Shown: one piece after another, positions 49,329 to 60,000 of the stretch | How positions within the stretch are numbered: position 1 is the first letter of the stretch | Layout: each line of letters begins with the position of its first letter | DNA from: Thecamonas trahens ATCC 50062 | Taxonomy: Eukaryota; Apusozoa; Apusomonadida; Apusomonadidae | Assembly: GCF_000142905.1 (NCBI RefSeq) | Contig: NW_013657644.1 | Location: forward strand, 115,697 to 179,696 | Length of the DNA: 64,000 nt | Reading direction: 5' to 3' | Translations under genes and position numbers: made by a program | Notes under the pieces: generated by a model | The model's database searches: none | What the model was told of the DNA's origin: nothing | What the model saw: only the letters and a program-made list of their open reading frames with translations

Positions 49329-50874
49329 ATCGACTGCTCGCGGCTGTGGCGACAAGCTGGCGGACAAGGCCGCGGACGGCAGAGTACATGTCTGCGTCGG
49401 CCGAGAGGGGTGGATGCGCAGCGACAGCGCGCTGCATGATGGTCAACTCGCGCTGGTGCGAGTCAACCAGCATGGCCGAATCGGCAAGCGCCTGGGTGAC
49501 GGCGGCGCGGACTCGCGCCGGAATGTCTTGGGTGAGCGCTGCGTCGAGGACAGCCGCGGCAAGCTCACCATCAGCGGCCTCGTCACCGCTCCACGATGGC
49601 AGCGAGTCCGAGTCGGAGAGCCGCCGCGCCGCCGAGCGACGGCGCGACGACCGCGGCGGGCTCTTGACCGGCGACGGCGACCAGTCGGGCTTGCGCTGGC
49701 CGACTTTCCAAGTTGCAAACGAAGTAAAGGAAGGAAGAGGCGAGGCCGGCGGCGAGCTTGGTGCAGCTCGGGTCCGGGCTTGTGCGCGCCGCGGCGGCGT
49801 GGTTGGCGGCGGCGAGTGGAGTCGCGGGCGATCCCGCCGCGGCTCGACGGCACGACGGGCCAGTGCGGCGCCAACAGCAGCACGCGAGCGCTTCTTCGCC
49901 TTGGTTCTCGCACGGTGGGCCGGCACGTGGCGAGCGAGCGCGTCATGGACGGCGACAGGCACGGTGTCGGCAAGCAGGCCCTTGACCTCGAGAAGGATGT
50001 CATGTCGAAGCGAGGCGCGAGCGGCGGCGTCGGGCGCGAGTGCGCCGGCCCGAGGCGGTGACGGTGGGGCGCGGAGTGCGGCACGGGCAGCGGCCCCGGC
50101 CTTGGACTCCAGGAGCGCAGCCAGTCGCGTTTCCATGGCATCCATTTTGGCCTCCTGGGCGGCAGCAACCGCGCGAGCGTCAGCCTGGGCCGAGTCGAGG
50201 ACGCGTCGGACATCATCCATCAAGACGCTGATCTTTGACTCGAGCGATGCTGAGCGCTCCGGACTCTGCGATCTGCGCTGTGGACGAAGCTTGCGGCCAC
50301 GCGGGGCAGGAGCACGACTCTTGCGCCTTGTCGGGTGCTCCTCCGACGGCGACTGGTCCAGCGGACGTTGGCGGTGCTGCAGATCGAGGACCTGCGATTG
50401 CAGGCGGACCAGTTGCTCGCTTAGAGTGGCGACGTGGGAGGTAAGCCCCTGGAACGCGGAGGCGAGCGCAGCCACCTGCGCCTCAACTCGCATGACATCA
50501 GCCTCTGACGAGAGCAGAGCCGATGGCGAGGGGGCAAAGGGCGACGACGACGCGAACGGCAAGGGCGCCGGATGCGGAGCGGCCCACTCGGACGACACCG
50601 GGCGAGGCACGAGGCGTGTTGCGGAGGAAGGAGAAGCCGAAGCATCGGGAGCAGCCGGTGCAGCAGCCGAGGCAGCAGCCGATGCAGCAGCCGATGCAGC
50701 AGCCGATGCAGCAGCCGATGCAGCAGTCGATGGGCTAGCTCGGCTTGCCGGCGCCTGCATGGACGACAGCTGTTTGTCCAGGTCCGAGAGGAACGACGAG
50801 GCTTCACCGGTAGGTGTTGCCGCCTCTCTGCTGCTGTATGGGTGTGACGGTTCTGGAGTGGCGCTCCCGGTCAT
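49315..50874 (-). CDS. Hypothetical coiled-coil protein
   Basis: 519 aa; ATG 50874 (MTGSATPEPSHPYSSREAAT). Unrecognised. An Ala/Ser repeat (AASA x6, from a 12-bp repeat at about 50640-50730) is followed by a heptad segment (EADVMRVEAQVAALASAFQGLTSHVATLSEQLVRLQSQVLDL). An Arg/Lys-rich linker and another helix (KISVLMDDVRRVLDSAQADARAV) follow. The C-terminal basic/Pro region includes WKVGQRKPDWSPSPVKSP. Upstream sequence in the same frame is Pro/Thr low-complexity without a credible start. Confidence 0.5.
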   Translation of the reverse strand: MTGSATPEPSHPYSSREAATPTGEASSFLSDLDKQLSSMQAPASRASPSTAASAAASAAASAAASAAASAAAPAAPDASASPSSATRLVPRPVSSEWAAPHPAPLPFASSSPFAPSPSALLSSEADVMRVEAQVAALASAFQGLTSHVATLSEQLVRLQSQVLDLQHRQRPLDQSPSEEHPTRRKSRAPAPRGRKLRPQRRSQSPERSASLESKISVLMDDVRRVLDSAQADARAVAAAQEAKMDAMETRLAALLESKAGAAARAALRAPPSPPRAGALAPDAAARASLRHDILLEVKGLLADTVPVAVHDALARHVPAHRARTKAKKRSRAAVGAALARRAVEPRRDRPRLHSPPPTTPPRRAQARTRAAPSSPPASPLPSFTSFATWKVGQRKPDWSPSPVKSPPRSSRRRSAARRLSDSDSLPSWSGDEAADGELAAAVLDAALTQDIPARVRAAVTQALADSAMLVDSHQRELTIMQRAVAAHPPLSADADMYSAVRGLVRQLVATAASSRSTGR

Positions 50875-50899
50875 GGTGGTGACAAAGAGGGGGGGGGGG

Positions 50900-51165
50900 G
50901 GGGCGAGGGACGGGTGCCCGGTGACCGGTGGCAGCTTGGGGCGGCTGGTTGAGTGACTGGCGAGTGGTTGGGTGAGTGGGCGGGCGGTTGGGCGGGCGGT
51001 TGGGCGAGTGGTTGGGCCGAGTGGTTGGGCCGAGTGGGTGGGCCGAGTGGGTGGGCCAAGTGGGTGGGCGGTTGGGCGAGTGGTTGGGCAGTTGGGCGGT
51101 ATGATGGCTGGGCGGTTGGGTGAGTGGTGGTGGTTGGGTGAGTGGTGGCAAAGGCAGTTGCAGGA
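50900..51165. repeat. GT/G-rich short tandem repeats between divergent genes
   Basis: Irregular repeats of TGGGCGGTTGGGCGAGTGGT and TGGGCCGAGTGGG units, plus a 16-base G run near 50890. They fill the region between the two coiled-coil gene starts. Read on the minus strand they are C/A-rich, like other leaders here. Confidence 0.75.
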
Positions 51166-51189
51166 GGTAACACCGCACTCTCTGAAAGT

Positions 51190-52747
51190 ATGCCTGGACC
51201 ACAGAGCCAGCAACGGGATGTGTCCATGGCCGAGCTGAACCAGGTATGTGTTCTGTTTTTGTGTGGAAGGGGAGGAGGGGAGGGGAGGGGAGGGGGAAGG
51301 GAGAGGGAAAAGGGGCGGTGGCGGTGGTGATGGACCACGACCTCTTTTTCCCGCCGTTGGACAGGGGCTTCTGCGGCTGGTGGGGGAAGGGGGGAAGGGG
51401 ATGGGGATGGGTGAAGGGGTGGGAATGGAATGTAGTGGTGGCAGAGAGAGGGGGGGAGGGGGGGGGGGGGGGAGCGATGGGCCCAGGGGGCGGGGCATGC
51501 TAGGGTGGTGGTCCGGGCAGGCGGCCGTTGGAGAGGAGGCGGAGACCAACGTGTGCAGAAAGGGGGGGGGGGGGGGGATCGATGGACAACTCACAGGCAG
51601 AGGGTGCGGACATGGGGTTGGGGGGGAGGAATAGCTTCGGTCGCAGCTGGCGGTGGTGAAGCAGTCTGCGCGGCGGTCGCTGAGTGAGAAGGAGGACGAG
51701 CTGGCCCGGCTGACGGCGGAGAACGCCGAGCTGCAGGCGCTGCTGGCGGACCAGGCGGCGTCAGCGTCGGTGGCAGAGCGGCAGCACCGTGTGGAGAGCC
51801 TCAATGCGCAGCTGGTCAAGGTTAAGACGCAGCTGGATTCGATTGAGAGCGAGCGGGCGCAGCTGCGGGCACAGCTGGAATCTGCCATGGCCGAGCGTGA
51901 GCGGACGCAGTCTAAGCTGACCAAGGCCAATGCGGTGGCGCAGTCGCTCGAGGACGAGCTGGTGGCGTCGACTGAGGAGGCTGCGCAGCTGGAGGCTCAT
52001 CTGCGGGAGCTGGAAGCCGAGCTTGCGACGCCGCTGCCGACGCGCGGCGAGTCGGAGACTGCACGCCGGCTGTACATGAACCTGGCAACAGTGCGACAGG
52101 AGCAGGAGAAGCTGCGGGGCCAGCTGGCGACGGCCAAGAACGACTGTGACGTCAAGCGTGCGCAGCTTGTCGAGCTGCATGCCAAGCTGCGGCGTTCGGC
52201 AGGCGTGCTGGCGCAGCGTGACGCGCAGCTGGCAGACGCGCAACGGCGGTCGGCCGACGCGCTGCAGCATGCGCTCGACGCTGCCAAGGCCAACCCGGAC
52301 TCGGTCTCACGAGTCCACGACGCTATGGCGGTCTCGGACTCGAAGGATGTACAGATCGAGATCCTGACGGCCAAGGCCCGCGACACAGACGCCATCACCC
52401 TCGACCTGCTCGAGTTCCTCAAGTCGTGCGCTCCGCAGCGCGTGTCGGCCTACCAGCAGGAGATCCCGGTCCCGCAGCGGACCGCCGGCCCGCGCATGGT
52501 CCAGAAGGCGTACGAGCCGTCGACCATGTATTCGCTGCCGGCTTCGGCCCGCGCACCGCCGTCGGCCGCCGGCACATATGCCTCGGGCAACGGGCCGTCG
52601 ACCTATGCGTCGGCCGCAAGCTCTTCGGCCGCGCCGCAGCCGCGCTACGCCCCGGTCAAGGAGGAGAACTGGCAAGACAAGGCTGCCGAGCTTGATGCGC
52701 AGCTGGCGAGCCTCAAGGCTCAGCAGCAGCAGCAGTACGGCCGCTGA
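51190..52747 (+). CDS. Coiled-coil protein with Gln-rich C-terminus, two exons
   Basis: Exons 51190-51243 and 51647-52747 (403-nt G-rich intron GTATGT...GTCGCAG, phase 0), 384 aa. Exon 1 gives MPGPQSQQRDVSMAELNQ, continuing LAVVKQSARRSLSEKEDEL. Residues about 15-235 form an almost continuous heptad coiled coil (ELQALLADQ..., RVESLNAQLVKVKTQLDSIESE). Then comes a Pro/Ala/Tyr/Ser-rich region (about 265-345) and a short helix ending QQQQQYGR. No named family is recognised. Tropomyosin-like or vesicle-tether-like structure is possible. Convergent with the S-formylglutathione hydrolase gene, 26 bp between stops. Confidence 0.6.
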
Positions 52748-52773
52748 GGCACGTTTACCTCCTCCGTGCCACG

Positions 52774-54262
52774 CTACAGCAGGTACTTCGCGTGGAAGGC
52801 AATGTGATCCTCGACAAAGGTTGCGATAAAGTAGTACGAGTGGTCGTATCCGTCCTGCATGCGCAGTTCGACGTCGAGCTGGTCGTTGGCGGCAGCAGCG
52901 GCGGCAAGTGTCTCCGGCAGCAGCTGGTGCTCCTTGAGGAACTGGTCGTCGGTGCCCTGGTCGACGAGGACGTCGATCTTGGGCCCAGCGTAGCTGCGGG
53001 CGAGAACCGAGGCGTCGTATGCCTCCCAGGCGGTCTTGTCGTCGTCACCGAGGTAGCCAGTAAAGGCCTTGACGCCCCAGGGACAGTTGATTGGGTTGCA
53101 GATGGGCGCAAAGGCCGAGGCCGACGCATAGCGGCCCGGGTTAGAGAGCGCGAGTACAAGCGCGCCGTGGCCGCCCATGGAATGACCAAAGATGGCCTCC
53201 TTAGAGCCAACAGCCAGCTCGGGGAAGTTGGCCTTGAGCACGCCCGGCAGCTCGTCGACAACGTAATCGTACATGCGGTAGTGCTGCGACCATGGGTCGC
53301 GCGTGGCGTTGAGGTAAAAGCCTGCGCCCGAGCCGAAGTCGTACGACTCGTCCTCACCGGGCAGATCGACGCCGCGCGGCGAGGTGTCCGGGCAGATAAG
53401 CGCCAGACCGGCCTTGGCAGCCGCAGCCTGGGCGTAGCCCTTGGTGGCAAAGTTCTCCGACGTGCATGTCAGGCCCGAGAGATAGTACAGGACCGGCGTC
53501 GACGCCGGCGCCGGTGACTCTGTCGAGGTCGGCGGGTGGAAAACCCGGAACTCCATCGTGCACTTGAGCACGCTGGAGTACTGCAGTTCGACGCCCGTGG
53601 CGTAACACGCCGAGAATATTGGCAACGTCCCATCGCTCCAGGAAGACCAGTCATCGCCCCACCATTCATCGCCCCACCATTCATCGCCCCATCAGTCATC
53701 GCCCCGCCAGTCATCGCCCCACCAGCCATCGCCCCACCAACCATCGCCCCGCCAGTCATCGCCCCACCATTCATCGCCCCACCATTCATCGCCCCACCAT
53801 TCATCGCCCCATCAGTCATCGCCCCACCATTCATCGCCCCATCAGTCATCGCCCCGCCAGCCATCGCCCCGCCAGTCATCGCCCCACCATTCATCGCCCC
53901 ACCATTCATCGCCCCGCCAGCCATCGCCCCATCAGTCATCGCCCCACCATTCATCGCCCCATCAGTCATCGCCCCACCAGTCATCGCCCCACCAGTCATC
54001 GCCCCACCATTCATCGCCCCACCAGTCATCGCCCCACCAGCCATCGCCCCACCATTCATCGCCCCACCAGCCATCGCCCCACCAGCCATCGCCCCACCAG
54101 CCATCGCCCCAGGAAAGACCACGCCATCCATGAGTCAGTCCCCTTCCTCCCCCCTCCTCCCCTTCCCCCTTCCCCGCACACGTAACGTACATGCGAGTAC
54201 AGGGCCATAAGCCCCCCAAACATGCGGTTGGAGGAAACGAGCTTAAAGGCAGAGTCAGCCAT
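52774..54262 (-). CDS. ESD: S-formylglutathione hydrolase (esterase D), two exons
   Basis: Exons 54262-54191 and 53580-52774 (610-nt intron GTACGT...CTGCAG, phase 0), 292 aa (human 282). Hydrolyses S-formylglutathione in the glutathione-dependent formaldehyde detoxification pathway. Exon 1 ([20 protein letters not shown]) matches the ISSNKCFGGL N-terminus, and the join [15 protein letters not shown] aligns gap-free to FEHDSVELNCKMKF. Catalytic triad: Ser158 in GHSMGGHGA, Asp in DQGTDDQFL, His in [28 protein letters not shown] and APICNP motifs are conserved. The intron is largely a 15-bp minisatellite. No formaldehyde dehydrogenase gene is nearby. Confidence 0.92.
53652..54110. repeat. 15-bp minisatellite (about 31 copies) inside the ESD intron
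   Basis: Unit CATCGCCCCACCATT with variants CATCGCCCCGCCAGT, CATCGCCCCATCAGT and CATCGCCCCACCAGC. It is intronic on the minus strand, where it reads with GGGG in every unit. Near-identical AGGAAGACCA and AGGAAAGACCA sequences flank the array. Since 15 is a multiple of three, all frames stay open and give spurious 5-residue repeats (GGAMA, APPFI, RPTIH). Confidence 0.95.
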
Positions 54263-54395
54263 GGTACACAAGACAAGACAACGAGTTCTACACAGAGACA
54301 AGTGATACCAATGCCCATGCCCCCCCCCCCCCCCCTCTACACACCCCTTGCCCGTCACCACCAACAAAGCCACCAGCGAGGCAACAACCAAGTCG

Positions 54396-54459
54396 CAGTA
54401 GACAGCCACAGCAGCCACACCGCACTCCCAGTAGACAGCCACAGCAGCCACACCGCACT

Positions 54460-54523
<64 letters not shown>

Positions 54524-54540
54524 TACATACATACATACCA
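54396..54540. repeat. 33-bp duplication and (CA)n(CATA)n tract before the JmjC gene
   Basis: Two tandem copies of a 33-bp segment beginning AGTAGACAGCCACAGCAGCC are followed by about 28 CA units and five CATA units. They end two bases before the JmjC ATG at 54541. They form the G-free leader of that gene; on the other strand the region is upstream of ESD. Confidence 0.9.
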
Positions 54541-57096
54541 ATGCGGCTGGACTTTGGCTTGGCAAACCTGGTCAAGAAGCCGCTGGCTGGAGGAGGGACC
54601 GACGACGGTCCGCTCTCGGCTGCGGCGGCCAAGGCTATGCTCGATCTCCCTGCTGATCAGTTCTATGGAGCGTATCTGGAGGCACGGAGCGAGCTGTTTG
54701 CTCCAGGTGGACGAGCGGTGGATGATCAGCGCCAACTCGATGCTCTCATTGGACAAGGTGGCGCGGAATCGTTGGCAGAGTGGATGGAGAGCGGTGCTTT
54801 CAAGGAGCCGCTGGTCATGAGCCCGGCGTTGCGGGAGACGCTCGGCGTTGTCGCCCCGGGTTATGGGCCAGATGACAAGGACTGGGGCGTGGGCGAGCTC
54901 GCCGCTTGGGTAGCCGCACAGATCGCGGCCTCCGAGCCGGACAAGCCGGTTCTTGCTGTCGACGTCGCCACGCAGGAGGAGGCCTCGCCGCGGCTCTCGC
55001 TCAACGAGTGGGCTGAGTACATGGGCGCCATGCCCGGATCGGCGCTCCGCGAGGAGCGCGGCGTCCTCAATCTCATTTCGCTCGAGTTCTCCAAGACCCA
55101 GCTCGCTGACGCCGTCCGCTCACCGCATGTTGTCCGCAACGTCGGCTGGGTCGAGACCCTTTGGCCGAGCGATATGGAGTTGACCGGTGCGCCGGCTGCA
55201 TACTACTGTCTTATGGGCGCCAAGGGCTCGTACACCGACTTTCACGTCGACTTTGGCGGGACCTCGGTCTGGTACCACGTCGTTCGCGGTCGCAAGGTCT
55301 TCTACGTTGCTCCGCCGTCGCGGGCCAATCTCCGCGCCTACCAAACCTGGTGCGAATCCAAGCGCCAGTCTGAGGTCTTCTTCCCGGACCTCCTCCCGCG
55401 CGGCGAGTTTCAGACCCTGGTGGTCCCCGCCGGCCACACCCTCCTCATCCCCTCGGGTTACATCCACGGCGTCCATACTCCGGAAGACTCGCTTGTCTTT
55501 GGTGGTAACTTTATCCACACTGGGGCCGTCTCTATGCAACTGCGGGTTTTCTTTATGGAGGACGCGCTCGGCGTCGACGCCACCTACCGCTATCCGCAGT
55601 TTGTCGCCGCTCACTGGCTCGCCGCTGCCCACTACGCCACCGCCCTCCCCACCGTCTCCTCGCCGTCAGACTACCTGATCAAGGCCCTCGACGTCCTGCT
55701 TGCCGCCCTCAAGACATGGGTCGCAGAGTCTGTCCACGATCTCCCACCCCACCTCGACCTCGCTCGCGCCACAGAACTCATCGACCGCCTTGACACTGTC
55801 CTTGCCGAACATCGTACCCCGGCAAAGCCGCAACTTGCGGCTCCGCCAAAGCCCAAGCGCCCGCCGCTCTCGTCGCGTAAGCTGCCGAGCACCAAGCCGG
55901 TCCTTGTCTCTGCCAAGAACAAAAAGGCATCCGCCGCAAAGTCGGGGAGCTTTTCGTCAGTGCCGTCGGCGGCCACTGCCGCTGCAGGTGGTATCTCGTT
56001 CGGCCTCTCTCCTGTGTTCCCTCAAAGTGCCAAGCCACACCCGCCTGCGTCCACGCCTCCGGTGCCGTCTGAGCCTGCACCTGCTGCTCTTTCCGTCTCT
56101 GCGCCTCCTCCTACCGCGTCTGCACCCGAGCAGGGTAAGGCCGACTCGGATACCGCCAAGGGCACGGATGCCGCTGCCGCTGCCGCCTTGGCCGCCTTTG
56201 CCTCGGCCGCTACTACTACGCCCAGAATCAAGCTCAAGGCCCCTGCGGCTGTGCCCGAGACCAAGCCCAAACTCAAGATCAATCTTGGATCACGGCCGAA
56301 CGATTCCGAGTCGGACGACGATGACGATGAAGACGACGACGACGACGACGACGACGACAGGGCGCCCGCTGCCGGTGGAACAACCATCAAGATCCGGACC
56401 AGCGTCCAGCCGGCCAAGATGAACCTCAAGCCGCAACCGTCAACCAAAATCTCGCTCACGGTCCCGCCACCACGGGCAGCCAAGGTGGTGGCCAAGGCCA
56501 AGTCACGGTCGGCAGCCCGCGGCCACGACTCGGACGAATCCTACGAGTACTCGTACGAGTACTCAAACGACTCGGCTGACAACGATTTTTCCGGCTCCTC
56601 CGACGACGCCTTTATGCAAAAGCTACAGAAGCGCGCCGCCGCGCGCTCGCGAACCACGACGCTCTCCAAGTACGGCCGCCGCCGCAAGAACCGCGTCCCC
56701 AAGGACTTTATCGCCATCGCCGACAACGACGACGAGGTTGACGCTCACCTGGAGGCTCTTCAGGCGCAAGCCAAGCGCGGGTCCAAAGCCAAGGCTAAGC
56801 CCGCGCCTGCAAAGTCGGTCAAGCGCAAACGCCGCAACGACGATGACGACGACTACGTGCCGACTGGCCTAGACGAGGCGGACGACGACGACTTTATTGA
56901 CGATGATGATGACGACGACGACTACGAGCCGGCGACCGTCCGCGCCAAGGTCGTCCAGCCAGCCAAACGGACCAAGGGGCTGGATGGCTCGGCCAAGGGC
57001 AAAGCTGGCGCCAAGAAGAAGCCCGCCAAGCCGTTCAAGGCCAAGAAGCCGTCGGCACGAAAGTTCTTTACCAACATGCTCAAGCGCAGACGGTGA
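54541..57096 (+). CDS. JmjC histone demethylase, KDM7/KDM2-like
   Basis: 851 aa, single exon. Fe(II)/2-oxoglutarate dioxygenase that removes methyl groups from histone lysines. LNLISLEFSKTQL, YYCLMGAKGSYTDFHVDFGGTSVWYHV, QSEVFFPDLL and HTLLIPSGYIHGVHTPEDSLVFGGNF match PHF8/KDM7 and KDM2 closely. Iron ligands H235, D237 and H309 are present, as is the 2-oxoglutarate Lys K252 (RGRKVFYV). The PHD finger of KDM7 and the CXXC of KDM2 are not encoded here. The C-terminal half is Pro/Ala-rich, then poly-Asp, then Lys-rich with ARKFFTNMLKRRR, consistent with nuclear import. The stop is one base from the convergent receptor stop. Confidence 0.9.
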   Translation: MRLDFGLANLVKKPLAGGGTDDGPLSAAAAKAMLDLPADQFYGAYLEARSELFAPGGRAVDDQRQLDALIGQGGAESLAEWMESGAFKEPLVMSPALRETLGVVAPGYGPDDKDWGVGELAAWVAAQIAASEPDKPVLAVDVATQEEASPRLSLNEWAEYMGAMPGSALREERGVLNLISLEFSKTQLADAVRSPHVVRNVGWVETLWPSDMELTGAPAAYYCLMGAKGSYTDFHVDFGGTSVWYHVVRGRKVFYVAPPSRANLRAYQTWCESKRQSEVFFPDLLPRGEFQTLVVPAGHTLLIPSGYIHGVHTPEDSLVFGGNFIHTGAVSMQLRVFFMEDALGVDATYRYPQFVAAHWLAAAHYATALPTVSSPSDYLIKALDVLLAALKTWVAESVHDLPPHLDLARATELIDRLDTVLAEHRTPAKPQLAAPPKPKRPPLSSRKLPSTKPVLVSAKNKKASAAKSGSFSSVPSAATAAAGGISFGLSPVFPQSAKPHPPASTPPVPSEPAPAALSVSAPPPTASAPEQGKADSDTAKGTDAAAAAALAAFASAATTTPRIKLKAPAAVPETKPKLKINLGSRPNDSESDDDDDEDDDDDDDDDRAPAAGGTTIKIRTSVQPAKMNLKPQPSTKISLTVPPPRAAKVVAKAKSRSAARGHDSDESYEYSYEYSNDSADNDFSGSSDDAFMQKLQKRAAARSRTTTLSKYGRRRKNRVPKDFIAIADNDDEVDAHLEALQAQAKRGSKAKAKPAPAKSVKRKRRNDDDDDYVPTGLDEADDDDFIDDDDDDDDYEPATVRAKVVQPAKRTKGLDGSAKGKAGAKKKPAKPFKAKKPSARKFFTNMLKRRR

Positions 57097-57097
57097 T

Positions 57098-60000
57098 TCA
57101 CCGACTGCCAACAGCAGCCGAGCTCCGCCGCGAACGCGCGACCATGACCGCGCCGACCATGGTAAAGGCGAGTCCGGCGCAGATAGAAGCGAGGATCGCG
57201 TGCTCCTTGCACGCGTGCGCCAACAGCGCAAGACTGGCACCAACATCGACCACCAGCCGCAGATACGTGCTCCGCGTCTCCCACTTGGAGGCCATGGGGT
57301 TGAGGACGGCAAAGACAACGAGAAGCAAGAGAAAGTAGACAACAAGAATGACCATCTGCGTCGTCACGTCGGGAAAGGCCACACTCACAATCGCGAGCAT
57401 GAGCAGCGCAAAAAGCTGCGTCACTCGGATCCACATCCGCGACGGCTTGAGCCGCGCAAAAAGCACCGCGTACCGCGACCGCAGAGCCCTCGCCACTTGC
57501 CTCCGCCGGATCGTCCGCACAACCACCACCGTCGACCAGAGCGGAAGGCCCAGGCAGAAGAAAGCTGCCATCGGAACAAGGACTACAGCCATGACTCCAT
57601 GTGTGCCGTCAAAGCACACCACAGAAAGATCGGCCGCAAGTCGCAACTCCCCATCACCCGCACGAACGCACATCAGGCCCTGCGCCGTTCGAGCCGTAAT
57701 CGGCAGAAAGACAGCAATAAGCGAGGCAAAGACTGCGCCCACAACAGACTCCCAGCTCGAGACAACGTCGCGCATCGTCGAGTCGAGCGCTGCCAGGTCG
57801 AGGTGGGTAAGCCCCGCTCCGCCGTGATTCTCCTGCTGCTCTTCCACAACCAGCGAGTGGGCTCCAATTGACGAGCCCGAGCCCGATTCCGGGTAACCGA
57901 GTTCCAGGCCGGACGCTATGTCTGAGCTGGACGAGCTGCCGAGGCCGGATATAAACTCACCGTTGATAAAGATGCTCGACGGTGATGCCATGCTCTCGCC
58001 CAACGTGGACGCCCGCTCGCGCACCCCTTGCTCGCTTCGAGTCGACGCCCGCGACGGCGCCACCTTGCGAGAGCGGAGGCAAGTGTACCGCAACACAACA
58101 GCCGCCAGCGGCACCAGCGCGCCGATGCAGAGCGAGGCCATGTACAGCGACGGATACGACATCGGTGGTACAGCACAGCCGTGGCGCAGCGCTTCAAGAT
58201 CAAACAGGATCAGCGTGCTCATTCGGACCGCCGTCGGCAGCCAAGACGGGACTTCGCCGTCGTCGATCGCCTGGAAGCCAAGCCGGACAGCAAAAACGGT
58301 GTTCTGTAGACAGAGCAAGGTAAAAAGGACGAGCGCAAACTTGCTGCGCGAGAGCAGGACCTGTGATAGCGCGAGAAGCACGATGACCGCCACGAGGCCG
58401 ACACCAGCAAGGGCAGTCTCCACATACGACGCCGTCGCGCCGCCACAGCTCCGGCACACGCCATTGTCCATGGAGTACCCGGCAGCACACTGGGCGCAGA
58501 ATGTGCCAGTGTACCTCGCCTGGCACGTCGCCGTCCGCCGCTTGCCGGTCACTGTCTGCTGCGGTGGAACGCCGGCAGAGCCGACCGCGCCTGGGCACGA
58601 CGAGGCCACCCGGCACTTGGTCGGCCGACCGTCCTCCGATGCCGCCCAATACCCATCCAGAGGCCACATGCGTGCACCGCCGGGGCAGTAAGCTCCCTCG
58701 ATGTCGACGCATGGCTTGCAGCTTCCGTCAAAAAAGACGTAGCCCGGGAGGATGCAGTCGTGGTCGACATAGTTGAGGAGCGATGGCAGGACGTGGACGT
58801 CGATGATTTGCTCGGTACCCTTGGCACGACGGACAATGTCGATGGCCACATACCCGGTCTCATTGGAGGCCGGAGATATGAACACAATGCCAGGCTTCTC
58901 GCCACCTCGCGCCGGGTCTTCGATATCGCGGAGCAGCACAGGCTGCGCGCCGGGAGCAAAGATGTAGACGTCGATCTCGTACTTGGTGGGATCACAATAC
59001 GCAGCTCCATCTGGAACCTTGCGCATGGTCATTTCCACACCTCCGCCCAGCGGCGACGTCGAAGGTTCGAGGAAGAACGTAACGTCTGCAAACTCGGTGC
59101 CAGGCGGCGTCGGCTCGACGACAGGCGCGACTTCGGGCGGCGGGCGGACTGGGCCCACGAATGTTGGCGGCGGCGGCGGTGGCGGTGACGCTGGTGGACG
59201 CGCAGCTTCACACGCAATGCCGGTCAGCGGCGGGTCGTAGCTTCCAGTGTCAGTGCACAGAATAACGCCATCAACCGAGCCGGTCAGCGTATAGCCAGCC
59301 GAGCACGTCACCACCAGCGAGTCGCCGACCGCAGCCTGGGTCCTCCCAGTCACCGGTGAGACCGAGACTTGGCCGTTGGCAACCGTCACCACCCGACAGA
59401 TCTCATAATAGTCGACGGTGAGGGTCGGCAGAGGCGAGGCCGAGAGCGAGCATGATGGGCACTTGAGCGTGCCGGCGTCGGAGATCATCATCACAATGTT
59501 GTTCGGCACGCCACTCGTCCGCAGCTGCTCCTGTCGGCCTTGGGCCCAGGATGAGAGCATGGCCGCCAGCTGGCGGCCAGAAAATGACTTTGTGCTGGCG
59601 CTGACCGCAACGTCGGTCCAGGTCTGATCGCCGTCGCCAGTGAGCAAGGGCACCGCCTGGAGGCCACGATAGTCAGCCCAGGGCAGATTTGCCATATCAA
59701 CTTCAGCCTCTAAAGCCTCGACATCATACACAGAGGTCCGCACATCAGCGCCTCCCGAGGCACCGTCCATCTTCGAGAAGGACATGACCGAGGTTTCTGC
59801 AAAGACCACGGCGCCAGTAGTTGACGCAATTGGCGGAGAAAACCCGAAATTGACGGCAGAAATCGTGCCGTCAAAGACCAAAGCTGTTGGGCCTGCGGCA
59901 ACCTCGCCTGTGGATGCCATCGAGGCGGTGAAGAGCGGTGAGGATGGCGTGCCGACAGCCTGCTTCAGCGTCGCTGCTTCTGCCATGTACCTTGGTCCTG

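Noticed and set aside
50875-51930. N-terminal extension of the 519-aa coiled-coil protein to 871 aa
   Set aside because: The extension is Pro/Thr low complexity from tandem repeats and runs through the exon and intron of the divergent gene at 51190.
53469-54210. Long repetitive proteins (GGAMA, APPFIAP, RPTIHRP repeats)
   Set aside because: All frames of the 15-bp intronic array are open; both ESD exons flank it with exact splice sites and gap-free alignment.
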